Origin: Chloroflexia bacterium
GTDB lineage: Bacteria > Chloroflexota > Chloroflexia > Thermobaculales > Thermobaculaceae
Assembly (NCBI GenBank): GCA_030446765.1
Contig: JAUJMR010000006.1
Coordinates: 32,332-71,101, forward strand
Length of the DNA stretch: 38,770 nucleotides
Reading direction: 5' to 3'
Every line of letters starts with the position of its first letter. Position 1 is the first letter of the stretch. This document shows, in pieces, positions 17,567 through 26,192 of this stretch. Below the pieces are notes generated by a model, which saw only the letters and a list, made by a program, of their open reading frames with translations, made no database searches and was not told the origin of the DNA. The position numbers and the translations under genes are program-made.

Positions 17567-18781
17567 CTAGCCGGACGCCTCCTTCATGTCATCGTTGGTC
17601 GCGTGGGGTGACAGTTGCGCGCCCTCCGCGATGGTCGTGCCCTCGGGGATTTCGCTCCACCTACCCACCACACTGACGTCCGAGCCGCCTCCGACCCGTG
17701 CACCGCGTCCCACACTCACGTCCTTGTCGATGATCGCGCGCTCCACCGTCGCGCCGCTCTCGATCGTCGTGGTCCCGAGCAGCACGGAATCGATCACGGA
17801 GGCACCCTGCTCCACCGTCACATCGGGGGAGAGGATGGACCGCACAACGCGGCCACGCACGACGCACCCCGGCGATACCAGGCTATTCTCGATGCGCGCC
17901 GTCTCGTGGATACGGGCAGGCGGGCGATGGGTGCCGTACGTGAGGATCGGCCACGCGGGATCTTCCAGACTGAGTGCCGGGTCTGGCTCCAGCAGGTCCA
18001 TGTGCGCGCGCCAGTAGCTCTCCGGCAGGCCAACGTCCTTCCAGTAGCCATCGAGCCGGTACTCGTAAACCCTGCCATCGGACACGAGCCGCGGGAGTAG
18101 CACATCGCCGAAGTCCTCCAGCGAATCGCCTTCCTCCCCGCCGCTTTCCGCCACCAGCTCGTCCAGCGTCTGGAGCAGCGTACTCGGGTTGTACACAAAC
18201 ACCTCCGTCGTCACGATGCCTGTTCGCGGCGAGTCCGGCTTGTACTCAAAACCTGTGACCTTGCCCTCCGAGTCCACCTCAACGACGCCGAACCGTCCCG
18301 CCTCCTCAACGGGCACCTCCGTTGTCACGAGCGTGACGTCCGCGTCGCGCTCCTTGTGCCGGTCCATCGCGTCTCGGTAGTCAAGCTTGTATATGTGGTC
18401 CGCGCTAAGCACGAGGAGCATATCCGGTGCGAAGTCCCGGATGCGCTGCCGATTGCGGTAGATAGCATCCGCGTTGCCCTGGTGCCACCCATCCTCGCTG
18501 CCGCCCTGCTGGGGAGCCAGAATCTTCAGCCCGCCGTATAGCCGGTCGAGATCCCACGGCCTGCCGTTCGCGAGATGGTCGTTGAGGGAGTTCGGCTGGT
18601 ACTGCTCGATGACCCAGACATCCGAGATGCCGCTGTTCACGCAGTTGCTCAGCGGGAAGTCTACAAGGCGGTACACCCCGCCGTATGCCAGCGCGGGTTT
18701 CGCGCGCACCTGGGCGAGTGGCCCCATCCGGCCCCCCGCTCCCCCGGCCATGATCAGTGCCAATACCTTCTCTCGCGCCAT
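17567..18781 (-). CDS. glgC: glucose-1-phosphate adenylyltransferase
   Basis: Makes ADP-glucose for glycogen or glucan synthesis. 404 residues. The nucleotidyltransferase N-terminus has LIMAGGAGGRMGPLAQVRAK (GGxGxR loop plus the RAKPA block), then FPLSNCVNSGI, ADHIYKLDYR with the metal-binding Asp, GRFGVVEVDSEGKVTGFEYKP and DGYWKDVG. The C-terminal left-handed beta-helix from about 290 shows the hexapeptide pattern (IHETARIENSLVSPG, SVIDSVLLGTTTIESG, ERAIIDKDVSVGRGARVGGG). The loop usually reads GRLxPLT; here it is GRMGPLA. ATG 18781 with GGGAGA 8 nt upstream. Monocistronic, divergent from the metal-uptake operon. Confidence 0.92.
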   Translation of the reverse strand: MAREKVLALIMAGGAGGRMGPLAQVRAKPALAYGGVYRLVDFPLSNCVNSGISDVWVIEQYQPNSLNDHLANGRPWDLDRLYGGLKILAPQQGGSEDGWHQGNADAIYRNRQRIRDFAPDMLLVLSADHIYKLDYRDAMDRHKERDADVTLVTTEVPVEEAGRFGVVEVDSEGKVTGFEYKPDSPRTGIVTTEVFVYNPSTLLQTLDELVAESGGEEGDSLEDFGDVLLPRLVSDGRVYEYRLDGYWKDVGLPESYWRAHMDLLEPDPALSLEDPAWPILTYGTHRPPARIHETARIENSLVSPGCVVRGRVVRSILSPDVTVEQGASVIDSVLLGTTTIESGATVERAIIDKDVSVGRGARVGGGSDVSVVGRWSEIPEGTTIAEGAQLSPHATNDDMKEASG

Positions 18782-18869
18782 GCTGAGTCTCCCTTGTTAA
18801 TGCTGACTGTGCCGAAGACGACAGCAGTGCTATGCCAGTTTCGTGCCGTGCCGCCATTAAGGCGGGCGC

Positions 18870-18898
18870 TTGACCTTTGCAGACTACACGATTAAGAT
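18870..18898 (+). promoter_or_regulatory. promoter of the tro/mnt metal-uptake operon
   Basis: TTGACC (18870-18875), 17-nt spacer, TAAGAT (18893-18898). The -10 hexamer overlaps the left end of the 20-bp palindrome at 18896-18915, and the expected start point (about 18905) falls inside it. Confidence 0.65.
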
Positions 18899-18915
18899 TT
18901 AGCATATGCTAAATC
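18896..18915. promoter_or_regulatory. perfect 20-bp palindrome, candidate operator of the MntR/DtxR-type regulator
   Basis: GATTTAGCATATGCTAAATC, perfectly symmetric, AT-rich in a GC-rich genome, placed on the -10 and start point of an operon whose last gene encodes a DtxR/MntR-family repressor. DtxR-family operators commonly contain TTTAG/CTAAA half-sites. Binding would block RNA polymerase when metal is plentiful. Confidence 0.75.
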
Positions 18916-18937
18916 AAGTTCTGAGAGTCCTACAATA

Positions 18938-19921
18938 ATGTTAGTTGGTCGGGTGTCGACACCCGCGGCGTCGCTGTCCCGGACGCGCTCCCTGACGAGT
19001 GCACTGGCGCTGCTCGTGCTATCGCTCGCGGTCTCCTCGTGCGGTCGGGTCACCAGCGCGTACTCCGCGCAGGACTTCTCCGGCCGGACGATCCGGGCGC
19101 TTGCGACCGTCGGGATGGTGGGTGATGTGGTGCGAAACGTCGGTGGCGAGCGCGTGACCGTCGAGACCCTGATGGGGCCGGGGGTGGACCCCCACCTGTA
19201 CAAGCCGAGCGAGAGCGATGTGCTCGACATCGCCGAGGCGGACGCCGTGTTCTACGCTGGGCTCCACCTTGAGGGCCGCATGACCGAGGTGCTCGAGCGC
19301 ACCAGCGATACCCGTCCTGTTGTCGCGGTCACGGAGGATACGGACCATTCCCGCCTCCTGCGGTCCGCCGCGTTCGAGGGCTCGTACGATCCCCACGTGT
19401 GGATGGACGTGAGCCTCTGGGCTACCACCGTCGATCGTGTGGAGCGGGCGCTCATTGAGATGGACCCCGGCAGTGCCGCGGTATACCGCGCGCGAGCCAC
19501 GGCGTATCGGCAAGAGCTCGCGGCGCTGCACGAGTACGTGCGGCGGCAGGTCGCGACGATCCCCCCGCGCAGCCGGGTGCTGGTCACGGCGCACGACGCC
19601 TTCAGCTACTACGGCCGGGCCTATGGGATGGAGGTTCGCGGGCTGCAGGGCATAAGTACGGAGACGGAGGCGGGTGTGGGCGATGTCCAGCAACTAGCTT
19701 CGATGCTCGTCGAGCGTCGGATCAAGGCGGTCTTCATCGAGTCGAGCGTGCCCCGGCGCAACATCGAAGCGGTCCAGGCGGCGGCCCGTGCGCGCGGTCA
19801 AGAGGTTGCCATCGGTGGCGAGCTGTTCTCCGACGCGATGGGGAAGGCCGGCACCCCCGAGGGGACGTACATTGGCATGATCCGCCACAACACGGACACG
19901 ATAGTGCGCGCCCTGCGCTGA
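18938..19921 (+). CDS. troA: TroA-like Mn/Zn-binding lipoprotein of a metal ABC transporter
   Basis: Captures divalent metal outside the membrane and delivers it to the TroCD channel. 327 residues. The N-terminal helix LALLVLSLAVSSC ends in a lipobox-like VSSC (Cys35), so it is probably lipid-anchored. The four cluster-9 ligands have TroA spacing: His86 (GVDPHLYKPS), His153 (YDPHVWMD), His219 (TAHDAFSYYGRAYG) and Asp299 (GGELFSDAMG). The C-terminal GTPEGTYIGMIRHNTDTIV is close to TroA. There is no His-rich loop of ZnuA type. First gene of the operon troABCD-regulator. Manganese is the likeliest ligand given the regulator, but zinc or iron cannot be excluded. Confidence 0.88.
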   Translation: MLVGRVSTPAASLSRTRSLTSALALLVLSLAVSSCGRVTSAYSAQDFSGRTIRALATVGMVGDVVRNVGGERVTVETLMGPGVDPHLYKPSESDVLDIAEADAVFYAGLHLEGRMTEVLERTSDTRPVVAVTEDTDHSRLLRSAAFEGSYDPHVWMDVSLWATTVDRVERALIEMDPGSAAVYRARATAYRQELAALHEYVRRQVATIPPRSRVLVTAHDAFSYYGRAYGMEVRGLQGISTETEAGVGDVQQLASMLVERRIKAVFIESSVPRRNIEAVQAAARARGQEVAIGGELFSDAMGKAGTPEGTYIGMIRHNTDTIVRALR

Positions 19922-19950
19922 GATCGGACGAGAGAGAAGGGAATGTCAAG

Positions 19951-20777
19951 ATGAGTAGAGCAGAACGCAACGGCCAGCACACTCCTTCGGAGGCGCCGCC
20001 CCTGGAGGTGCGCGATTTGACGGTCGCCTACCACACGAAGCCGGTCCTCTGGGATGTGGACCTCGCCGTGCCCGCCGGTGCGCTCTGCGCCATCGTAGGG
20101 CCGAACGGCGCGGGTAAGAGCACGCTGCTGAAGGCGACGATGGGGCTTACGCCCAAGGCGGCAGGCTGGGCCCACTTCTTCGGCAAAGAGTATGGGAGCG
20201 TCCGTGAGCGGGTGGGGTACGTTCCGCAGCGCACATCTGTGGACTGGGACTTCCCAACAAACGTGCTCGATGTGGTCACGATGGGGTTGTACGGACGCAT
20301 CGGCTGGTTGCGCCGTCCCGGCAAGCACGACCGGCAGGCAGCGCTGGAGGCGCTGGAGAAGGTGGGCATGGCGGACTACGCGACGCGGCAGATCAGCCAA
20401 CTCTCCGGCGGGCAGCAGCAGCGCGTCTTCCTCGCTCGCTCGTGCAGGATGCGGATCTGTACCTGATGGACGAGCCGTTCGCGGGCGTAGATGCCACCAC
20501 GGAGCGCGCGATCATTGCGTTGCTCTCGGACTTGCGCTCGGCGGGCAAGACGGTCGTCGCGGTGCATCACGACCTTTCCACCGTGGACGACTACTTCGAC
20601 TGGGTGGCGTTGCTGAACCTGCGCCTCGTCGCTGCCGGTCCCGTGGCTGACGTCTTCACCCACGACAACCTGCACGTTACCTACGGCGGGCGCATCACCT
20701 TCCTTGACTCATCGGTCGCACCAGGCTTGTCCGGCGGGGAACAGGTTGCGGCCCTGCCCGGGTCGGAAGGGCCGTAG
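19951..20777 (+). pseudogene. troB: metal ABC transporter ATPase (TroB-like), split by a frameshift
   Basis: Energises the metal importer. The first frame (19951-20466) has the N-terminal LEVRDLTVAYHTKPVLWDV, Walker A GPNGAGKST (50-58), the Q-loop region GYVPQRTSVDWDFP and the signature QLSGGQQQRVFLAR. At about 20444-20450 the frame changes: LARSCRMRICT-stop replaces the expected LARALVQDADLYLMDEPFAG, which continues in another frame (20442-20777) with Walker B LYLMDEP, the D-loop and the switch His in VVAVHHDLSTV. Restoring 2 nt (GC in a GCTCGCxx run) rejoins them. All catalytic motifs survive, so the break is recent or a sequencing error. Sits between the binding protein and the permeases. 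Confidence 0.85.
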
Positions 20778-20782
20778 CCGCC

Positions 20783-21802
20783 ATGCGAGACTTCTTAAAC
20801 CTGCTGCTGTTCGACTACACCGTACGCACCGTCGCGCTCGGCTGCGCGGTGCTCGGCATTGTGAGTGGGGTGCTCGGCTGTTTCGCGGTGCTGCGACGCC
20901 AGAGCCTGTTCGGCGATGCTCTCGCCCACGCCGCGCTACCGGGGGTTTGCCTCGGCTTTGTGTTCGCGGGCGGCAAGAGCCCGGCGTGGCTGCTGGTGGG
21001 CGCGGCGATCAGCGGATGGCTCGGTGCGCTCGCCGTACTCGGCGTCGTGTGCGGCTCACGACTCAAGGAGGACGCGGCGCTTGGCATCGTGCTCACGACG
21101 TTCTTCGGCGCCGGCATCGTACTTGTGACACGCATCCAGAACACCGGGAATGCGAGCCAGAGTGGGCTCAACAGCTTCCTCTTCGGCCAGGCGGCGGTGC
21201 TGGTCCAGCGCGATGTGCTGATCATGGCTGGGGCCGGAGCGGCGGTCCTGGCGCTCGTTGCGCTCTTCTACAAGGAGTTCAAGCTGCTCGCGTTCGATCC
21301 CGCCTATGGCAGCACCCTCGGCGTGCCGATGGGGCTGCTCGGCGTGCTCCTGACCGGGCTCATCACCGTGGCGGTCGTGATTGGTCTGCAGAGCGTCGGC
21401 GTGATCCTGATGGCGGCAATGCTGATCGCCCCCGCGTCGGCGGCACGGCAGTGGACGGACCGGCTCTCCGTGATGATCGGCCTCGCCGCCGTGTTCGGTG
21501 CGTTGTCGGGTGTGACGGGCGCGGCGCTCAGTAGTCTCGATGCGCGCGTGCCTACCGGACCGCTCATCGTACTCCTGGCAACGGCTATCGTCCTGTTCTC
21601 GCTCGCGTTCGCCCCGCGCCGGGGCATGCTCTGGATCGGCCTGCGACGCCGGCACGAGGGCCGCAGGCTCGCGGCCGCGGCCGTCCACGGGCCGGGCTAT
21701 CGCAAGGCGCACGGCGAGCCCGACTACGCGGATCACTTGGGCGCGCTCGGCGGCGTACACCGGAGCACGGGGCGTGACGCCGTCAGGGAAGAAGGTTCTT
21801 AA
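20783..21802 (+). CDS. troC: metal ABC transporter permease (TroC-like)
   Basis: ABC-3 family membrane subunit. 339 residues with about eight membrane segments (among them VALGCAVLGIVSGVLGCFAVL, AWLLVGAAISGWLGALAVLG, GLLGVLLTGLITVAVVIGL). Family signatures: RRQSLFGDALAHAALPGVCL, SRLKEDAALGIVLTTFFGAG, FYKEFKLLAFDPAYGSTLG and SVGVILMAAMLIAPASAARQ. A hydrophilic tail of about 55 residues after RRGMLWIGLRRR is longer than in simple TroC proteins and contains a short GPGYRKAHGEPDYADH stretch of unknown role. It follows the ATPase by 5 nt and overlaps the next start in TAATG. Confidence 0.9.
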   Translation: MRDFLNLLLFDYTVRTVALGCAVLGIVSGVLGCFAVLRRQSLFGDALAHAALPGVCLGFVFAGGKSPAWLLVGAAISGWLGALAVLGVVCGSRLKEDAALGIVLTTFFGAGIVLVTRIQNTGNASQSGLNSFLFGQAAVLVQRDVLIMAGAGAAVLALVALFYKEFKLLAFDPAYGSTLGVPMGLLGVLLTGLITVAVVIGLQSVGVILMAAMLIAPASAARQWTDRLSVMIGLAAVFGALSGVTGAALSSLDARVPTGPLIVLLATAIVLFSLAFAPRRGMLWIGLRRRHEGRRLAAAAVHGPGYRKAHGEPDYADHLGALGGVHRSTGRDAVREEGS

Positions 21803-22917
21803 TGCAGATGGGCTTTCAGCTATCAATTATCCTCGCCGGCGTCCTGGTCGCGACGAGTTGTGCGCTCATCGGCTCGTTCCTGGTGCTGCGCAAGCTCGCG
21901 CTCGTGGGCGACGCCATCAGCCATACCGTGGTGCTCGGGATCGTTATCGCGGCGCTCGTCACCGGCGGGATCACCGGAATCCCGACGCTCCTCGGGGCCA
22001 CCATCGTCGGGTTGCTGACGGTCCTGCTTATCGAGCTGCTTTCCGGGAGCGGGCTTGTCAAGGAGGACGCTGCAATCGGCCTGGTGTTCCCGGCGCTCTT
22101 CGCGTTGGGGGTGATCCTGATCTCGCGCTACGCGGGTGACGTGCATCTCGACGTAGAGCACGTGCTGTACGGCGAGATCGCGTTCACGCCGTTCGACCGC
22201 CTCGTGCTCGCCGGCTGGGACCTCGGACCACGCGCGCTCTGGGTGCTCGGGGGTATCGGGTTGCTCGACCTGGCGTTCGTGCTGCTCTTCTACAAGGAGC
22301 TGAAGCTCGCCACGTTCGACCCCGGCCTCGCCGCGGCGGTCGGCATCTCTCCGGTGCTCATGCACTATCTTCTTATGTTCGTTGTCTCGCTCACGACCGT
22401 TGGCGCGTTCGACGCGGTCGGTGCGGTGCTCGTCGTCGCCTTCCTGATCGTCCCGACCGCGACGGCGTATCTGCTCACCGACCGCCTGGCCGTGGTGCTG
22501 GGTATCTCCGTGCTGGCTGGTGCGCTCTCGGCGGTGCTGGGCTACGCGCTGGCGCGGCTGCTCGATGCATCCATCGCGGGTTCGATGGCAACCGCCGCGG
22601 GGGGACTCTTCACGCTGGCGTTCGCGCTCTCGCCCCGCCACGGGCTGATTACCCGCGCGTTACGTGCTGCGCGGCTGCGGCGGCGGTTCGCAGTGGATCT
22701 GCTGCTCGACCATCTCGGCCGCTCCGAGCGGGACACCGAGGCAGCGATACAGTCGGAGTTTCGATGGACTCCTCGGCAGGCACGAGGGGTCGTTCGCGAA
22801 GGTGTTCGGCGCGGCCTGCTGCGCTTCGAGGGCGAGCGGCTCGTGCTGACGGAGGCGGGCCGCGCCGAGGCGGCTGTGCCCGGTCCCGGCGCCCTGATGA
22901 CGGTGCCGGCGGAGTGA
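21802..22917 (+). CDS. troD: metal ABC transporter permease (TroD-like) with C-terminal winged-helix-like extension
   Basis: Second ABC-3 membrane subunit. Residues 1 to about 275 form the channel part: GSFLVLRKLALVGDAISHTV, GSGLVKEDAAIGLVFPALFA, FYKELKLATFDPGLAAAVG and DAVGAVLVVAFLIVPTATAY, with about eight membrane segments. After LSPRHGLITRALRAARLRRR there is a soluble tail of about 95 residues (RFAVDLLLDHLGRSE, FRWTPRQARGVVREGVRRG, LLRFEGERLVLTEAGRAEA) whose pattern, helix-turn-helix then a strand pair ending LTEAGR, resembles a winged-helix domain. This may be cytosolic and regulatory. Stop is 8 nt before the regulator ATG. Confidence 0.9.
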   Translation: MQMGFQLSIILAGVLVATSCALIGSFLVLRKLALVGDAISHTVVLGIVIAALVTGGITGIPTLLGATIVGLLTVLLIELLSGSGLVKEDAAIGLVFPALFALGVILISRYAGDVHLDVEHVLYGEIAFTPFDRLVLAGWDLGPRALWVLGGIGLLDLAFVLLFYKELKLATFDPGLAAAVGISPVLMHYLLMFVVSLTTVGAFDAVGAVLVVAFLIVPTATAYLLTDRLAVVLGISVLAGALSAVLGYALARLLDASIAGSMATAAGGLFTLAFALSPRHGLITRALRAARLRRRFAVDLLLDHLGRSERDTEAAIQSEFRWTPRQARGVVREGVRRGLLRFEGERLVLTEAGRAEAAVPGPGALMTVPAE

Positions 22918-22925
22918 GGAGCCAG

Positions 22926-23627
22926 ATGCGCGGGGAAGCCGTCGAGGACTATCTGAAGGGCGTCTACGACCTGAGCAGGCGTGGCAGGGACGACGCTGCC
23001 GCCGCACCCGGCCGGGTCACGACGCAGGAGCTCGCCGATCACATTGGAGTGAGCGCCGCGTCCGCGAGCAGGATGCTCAAGCACCTCGATGAGCTGGGCT
23101 ACGTCGAGCATGAGCCATATCACGGCGCGACACTGACGGGAGCCGGGGAGAAGATCGCGCTGGAGGTGATCCGTCATCATCGCCTGATCGAGCTCTACCT
23201 GCATGACGCCCTCGGCTACACTTGGGATCAGGTCCACGAAGATGCCGAGCGGCTGGAGCATTACATCTCCGAGGACTTCGAGGCGCGCATCTTCGAGATC
23301 CTGGGTGAGCCGACGGTGGATCCGCACGGCGACATCATCCCGACGCTGGAGGGCGCGCTGCCGCCAGGCCAGGAGCGCAGCCTCGCCGATCAGCTGCCGC
23401 TCTCGGAGGTTCCCGCTGGTATCTCGGTCATGGTCCACCGGGTGCCGTCTGCCGATGCCGGCAAGCTCCGGTACATGGAAGAGATTGGGCTCGTCCCCGG
23501 CGCACACGTAGAGGTGCTCGAACGATTCCCGTTCGGTGGCGGTCTGCGGTTTCGCGACGGCGAGGGGACCGACCGCGTCGTCGGCCCCGATCTGGCCGCG
23601 GAGGTGCGGGTCGCCCCTCGCGCGTAG
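22926..23627 (+). CDS. MntR/DtxR-family metal-dependent repressor
   Basis: 233 residues from ATG 22926 (GAGGAG 5 nt upstream, 8 nt after troD). The winged helix at 5-75 includes VTTQELADHIGVSAASASRM. The dimer/metal domain lies at 76-150 and the C-terminal FeoA/SH3-like domain at about 160-233 (MEEIGLVPGAHVEVLERFPFGGG). Ligand positions line up with Bacillus MntR: Asp8 in EDYLK, His84/85 in VIRHHRL, and Glu108-x2-Glu111-His112 in AERLEH. The MntR Glu11 position is Lys11 here, and the DtxR Cys102 position is Glu, pointing to Mn rather than Fe. Last gene of the operon, so it probably represses its own transcription through the palindrome at 18896-18915. Resembles troR of the Treponema tro operon in position. 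Confidence 0.88.
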   Translation: MRGEAVEDYLKGVYDLSRRGRDDAAAAPGRVTTQELADHIGVSAASASRMLKHLDELGYVEHEPYHGATLTGAGEKIALEVIRHHRLIELYLHDALGYTWDQVHEDAERLEHYISEDFEARIFEILGEPTVDPHGDIIPTLEGALPPGQERSLADQLPLSEVPAGISVMVHRVPSADAGKLRYMEEIGLVPGAHVEVLERFPFGGGLRFRDGEGTDRVVGPDLAAEVRVAPRA

Positions 23628-23721
23628 CACAACGTTGCCGTGAGTCAGCGCAGTGCCAGGGCGCCAATCCGCTCCACTCATGCTGCACTTTTCGTGCTGC
23701 TCCATCCGTGCGCCACCCATC

Positions 23722-23750
23722 TTGACCGTGCAATGCGAACAGCATATACT
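23722..23750 (+). promoter_or_regulatory. promoter of comEA-comEC, giving a nearly leaderless mRNA
   Basis: TTGACC (23722-23727), exactly 17 nt, TATACT (23745-23750). The expected start point (about 23757) is only about 4 nt before the GTG start of comEA at 23761. Confidence 0.65.
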
Positions 23751-23760
23751 TCGCGCCAAT

Positions 23761-24549
23761 GTGAGCGAGAGTACCGAGACAACTGACGCACGCCGTGAGG
23801 CAGGGCCCATACCGGGCGCCGCGTATCTGTCAGCGGTGCTGATCGCGCTCGCGCTCATGCTGCTTGTCTTCGTCGCTCGCCCGAGAGTCGCGGATGCTCC
23901 ACGGCAGGCGGTGGCGCCAACCGGGGTATCGGCCAATCGAGCACAGTCCTTTACGGGGGACTCGGGCACCCGGATCCCACTGCCGACCCGTGAGCCGAAG
24001 CCCACGCAGATGGCCGCCCCGATGCCGACCGCTGCTGCCGTCACGGTGTACGTGACCGGCGAGGTGCGGCGGCCGGGGCTCTTTACCCTGCCGTCCGGGA
24101 GCCGGGTGGGAGACGCTGTTCGTCTGGCGGGCGGCCTCACCCGGCGTGCCGATCGTATCACGCTCAACCTCGCGCTGCGGCTCCAGGATGAGATGCAGAT
24201 CACCGTGCCGCGCCGACTGGACGCGCGTGCCACGCCCGATCTACGGGCGACAACGAGCGGAGAGCAGCCGCCGGTCGTGGCCCCAACTCGCGTACCGTCC
24301 ACGCCGACGCCGACCTCCCAGCTCGCAGGACGCACCCCCACCGCACCGGCGCAGGGCGGTCCCGTAAATATCAACACCGCGATCCAGGAAGAGCTCGAGA
24401 CGTTGCCCGGCATCGGCCCGACTAAGGCGCGCGCGATCATCGAGTACCGGCGCGAGAAGGGGCCGTTCCAGACGCCGGATGAGCTACAGGAGGTGACAGG
24501 TATCGGTCCGAAGACGTGGGAGGGACTCAAAGACCGCGTGAGGACGTAG
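23761..24549 (+). CDS. comEA: ComEA-like DNA-binding competence protein
   Basis: Binds incoming double-stranded DNA on the outer face of the membrane. 262 residues from GTG 23761; the frame is open further 5' to 23653, but that part overlaps the promoter. A single membrane anchor, AYLSAVLIALALMLLVFVA (about 21-39), is followed by a Pro/Thr-rich linker, an SLBB domain (about 95-160: VTVYVTGEVRRPGLFTLPSG), another Pro/Thr linker, and C-terminal tandem helix-hairpin-helix motifs (VNINTAIQEELETLPGIGPT, then DELQEVTGIGPKTWEGLKDR). This order matches Gram-positive-type ComEA. comEC starts 3 nt downstream. Confidence 0.9.
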   Translation: MSESTETTDARREAGPIPGAAYLSAVLIALALMLLVFVARPRVADAPRQAVAPTGVSANRAQSFTGDSGTRIPLPTREPKPTQMAAPMPTAAAVTVYVTGEVRRPGLFTLPSGSRVGDAVRLAGGLTRRADRITLNLALRLQDEMQITVPRRLDARATPDLRATTSGEQPPVVAPTRVPSTPTPTSQLAGRTPTAPAQGGPVNINTAIQEELETLPGIGPTKARAIIEYRREKGPFQTPDELQEVTGIGPKTWEGLKDRVRT

Positions 24550-24552
24550 CAG

Positions 24553-26004
24553 GTGCTGTTGTATATCACCGTCGCCGGGTGGCTGATCGGTCTGCTATAC
24601 GCCGCTTATTGGGAGTCGCCCGGCTCGGCATACGCTGCGATTGCGATTGCAGCGCTTGCTGCGCTGCTCCTGGGCCGCGCTGATCGGAGGTTGGTGCTCG
24701 CGGCGTCCTTCATACTTGCCCTAACGCTCGGCGCCGTGCGGATGGACACCGCGCTCTCGGGAGCGCTTCGGCAGTACGCGGGCAGAGACGATGTGCATCT
24801 GCGCGGGGTCGTCGAGCAGCAGCGGTCGCGCGGCGTGTATCTGCTCGCTGTCGACGCGCCCGCGAAGGGCAAGGCGCTGCTCCTCACCCGCCGCGGTTCG
24901 AAACTCCGCCCCGGCGACCTGCTGGATGTGCGCGGCAAAGCAGTGCCGGTGGCCGAGATGGAGCCTTTCGAGAAGGGACTTGCACGGGCGACGGGCGCGG
25001 CGCTTGTCGTGCGTACCCCGCAGTTGGAGTTCCAGGACACCGGCCAGGGCAGCCGCCTCTCACTTGTGCTTTCCGGGGTGCGGACCCGTGCGTCCTTGCT
25101 CCTGGAACGGCACCTGCCGCGGCGATACAGCCCGGTCGCCGAGGGCCTGATGCTCGGAGGTAGCCTCCGACTCGACCCCGATGTCAAGCTTGCCTTCCGG
25201 CGCTCGGGCACGGCACACGTGCTCGCGGCCTCCGGGTACAACGTCAGCATCGTCGCCGGTATGTTGCTCGCGCTGCTCCGGCCGGTGCTCGGCGCGCGGC
25301 GTGCGCTGCCGCTCGTGTTGCTTGCCATCTTCGTGTACGCGGGGCTGGCTGGCTTTTCGTCCTCCATCGTGCGGGCGGCGCTGATGGGCGCGATCGGGGT
25401 GGGGGCGTTGTGGGTGGGCCGCCCCCGCGACTCCGGCCGCGCGCTTTTCGCCGCAGCTGTCGCGATGACCGTGCTGGAGCCCGGTGCCATATTCGATATC
25501 GGCGCGCAGCTCTCGTTCGCCGCGACCGCGGGCCTTGTGTGGCTATACCCGGTGATCTCCCGTTCCCTAGGGTGGATATGGCGTCCGCTTCGGGAGGCGC
25601 TCGGCATTGCGCTCACCGCTCAGGCAGCGACCCTCCCACTCGGGCTGTACTACTTCGGCGGACTCTCGGTGTGGGCTGTGCCCGCGAACATGATAATCGC
25701 GCCGCTCGTGCCCGTCGGGATGCTGCTCTCGGCGGCGACGCTTATAGCCGCGCTGTTGTGGACCCCGCTCGGCATGGCGCTTGGGTGGCTGACCACGGCC
25801 GTGCTCGCCGCGAACGTGGGAGTCGCGCACACGATGGCGGCGCTGCCCGCCTCCAATCGCGCTCTCCAGACCAGTCAGCTGGATCTTTTCCCGTGCTCCT
25901 CTACTACGCCGCAATCGTGCTCGTCCTCTGGCTGTCCACCCGATCCCCGCGCACGCTCTTCGTCGCCTTGCGCCGCGCCGGTACGTGAAGCCGCGCTGCT
26001 GTAA
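24553..26004 (+). CDS. comEC: ComEC/Rec2 DNA-uptake channel, short form, frameshifted at its extreme C-terminus
   Basis: Membrane channel for single-stranded DNA uptake. GTG start 24553. N-terminal membrane helices (about 1-65), an OB-fold-like soluble segment (about 75-150, HLRGVVEQQRSRGVYLLAVD), then the competence domain with GLMLGGSLRLDPDVKLAFRR, GTAHVLAASGYNVSIVAGM and several helices. At about 25890 the frame slips: the current end is a Ser/Pro/Cys-rich tail, while the other frame continues as LLYYAAIVLVLWLSTRSPR, a final helix, to a stop at 25988. A 1-nt deletion explains it. The C-terminal metallo-beta-lactamase domain of long ComEC proteins is absent. Paired with comEA. Confidence 0.87.
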   Translation: MLLYITVAGWLIGLLYAAYWESPGSAYAAIAIAALAALLLGRADRRLVLAASFILALTLGAVRMDTALSGALRQYAGRDDVHLRGVVEQQRSRGVYLLAVDAPAKGKALLLTRRGSKLRPGDLLDVRGKAVPVAEMEPFEKGLARATGAALVVRTPQLEFQDTGQGSRLSLVLSGVRTRASLLLERHLPRRYSPVAEGLMLGGSLRLDPDVKLAFRRSGTAHVLAASGYNVSIVAGMLLALLRPVLGARRALPLVLLAIFVYAGLAGFSSSIVRAALMGAIGVGALWVGRPRDSGRALFAAAVAMTVLEPGAIFDIGAQLSFAATAGLVWLYPVISRSLGWIWRPLREALGIALTAQAATLPLGLYYFGGLSVWAVPANMIIAPLVPVGMLLSAATLIAALLWTPLGMALGWLTTAVLAANVGVAHTMAALPASNRALQTSQLDLFPCSSTTPQSCSSSGCPPDPRARSSSPCAAPVREAALL

Positions 26005-26192
26005 ACGGCCCGATACCGCTTGCGGGTATGTCCTGTGCTGGACAGATCGTGCTGGACCAGGGACAGAGATAACCGGCGCATCAGGTGGCGCAGCCCGTGG
26101 TCAGTGTGGGCCGCGGCGCGCGGCCATCCGTTCGAAGGCCGTCCGTTCTGCCCGTGAGCAAAGCCATGCGGATATTGGATGGTGATTAGCCT

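Noticed and set aside
22542..24569. 675-codon open frame on the minus strand
   Set aside because: Complete antisense shadow of troD, the metal repressor and comEA; Arg/Ser/Pro-rich with no motif.
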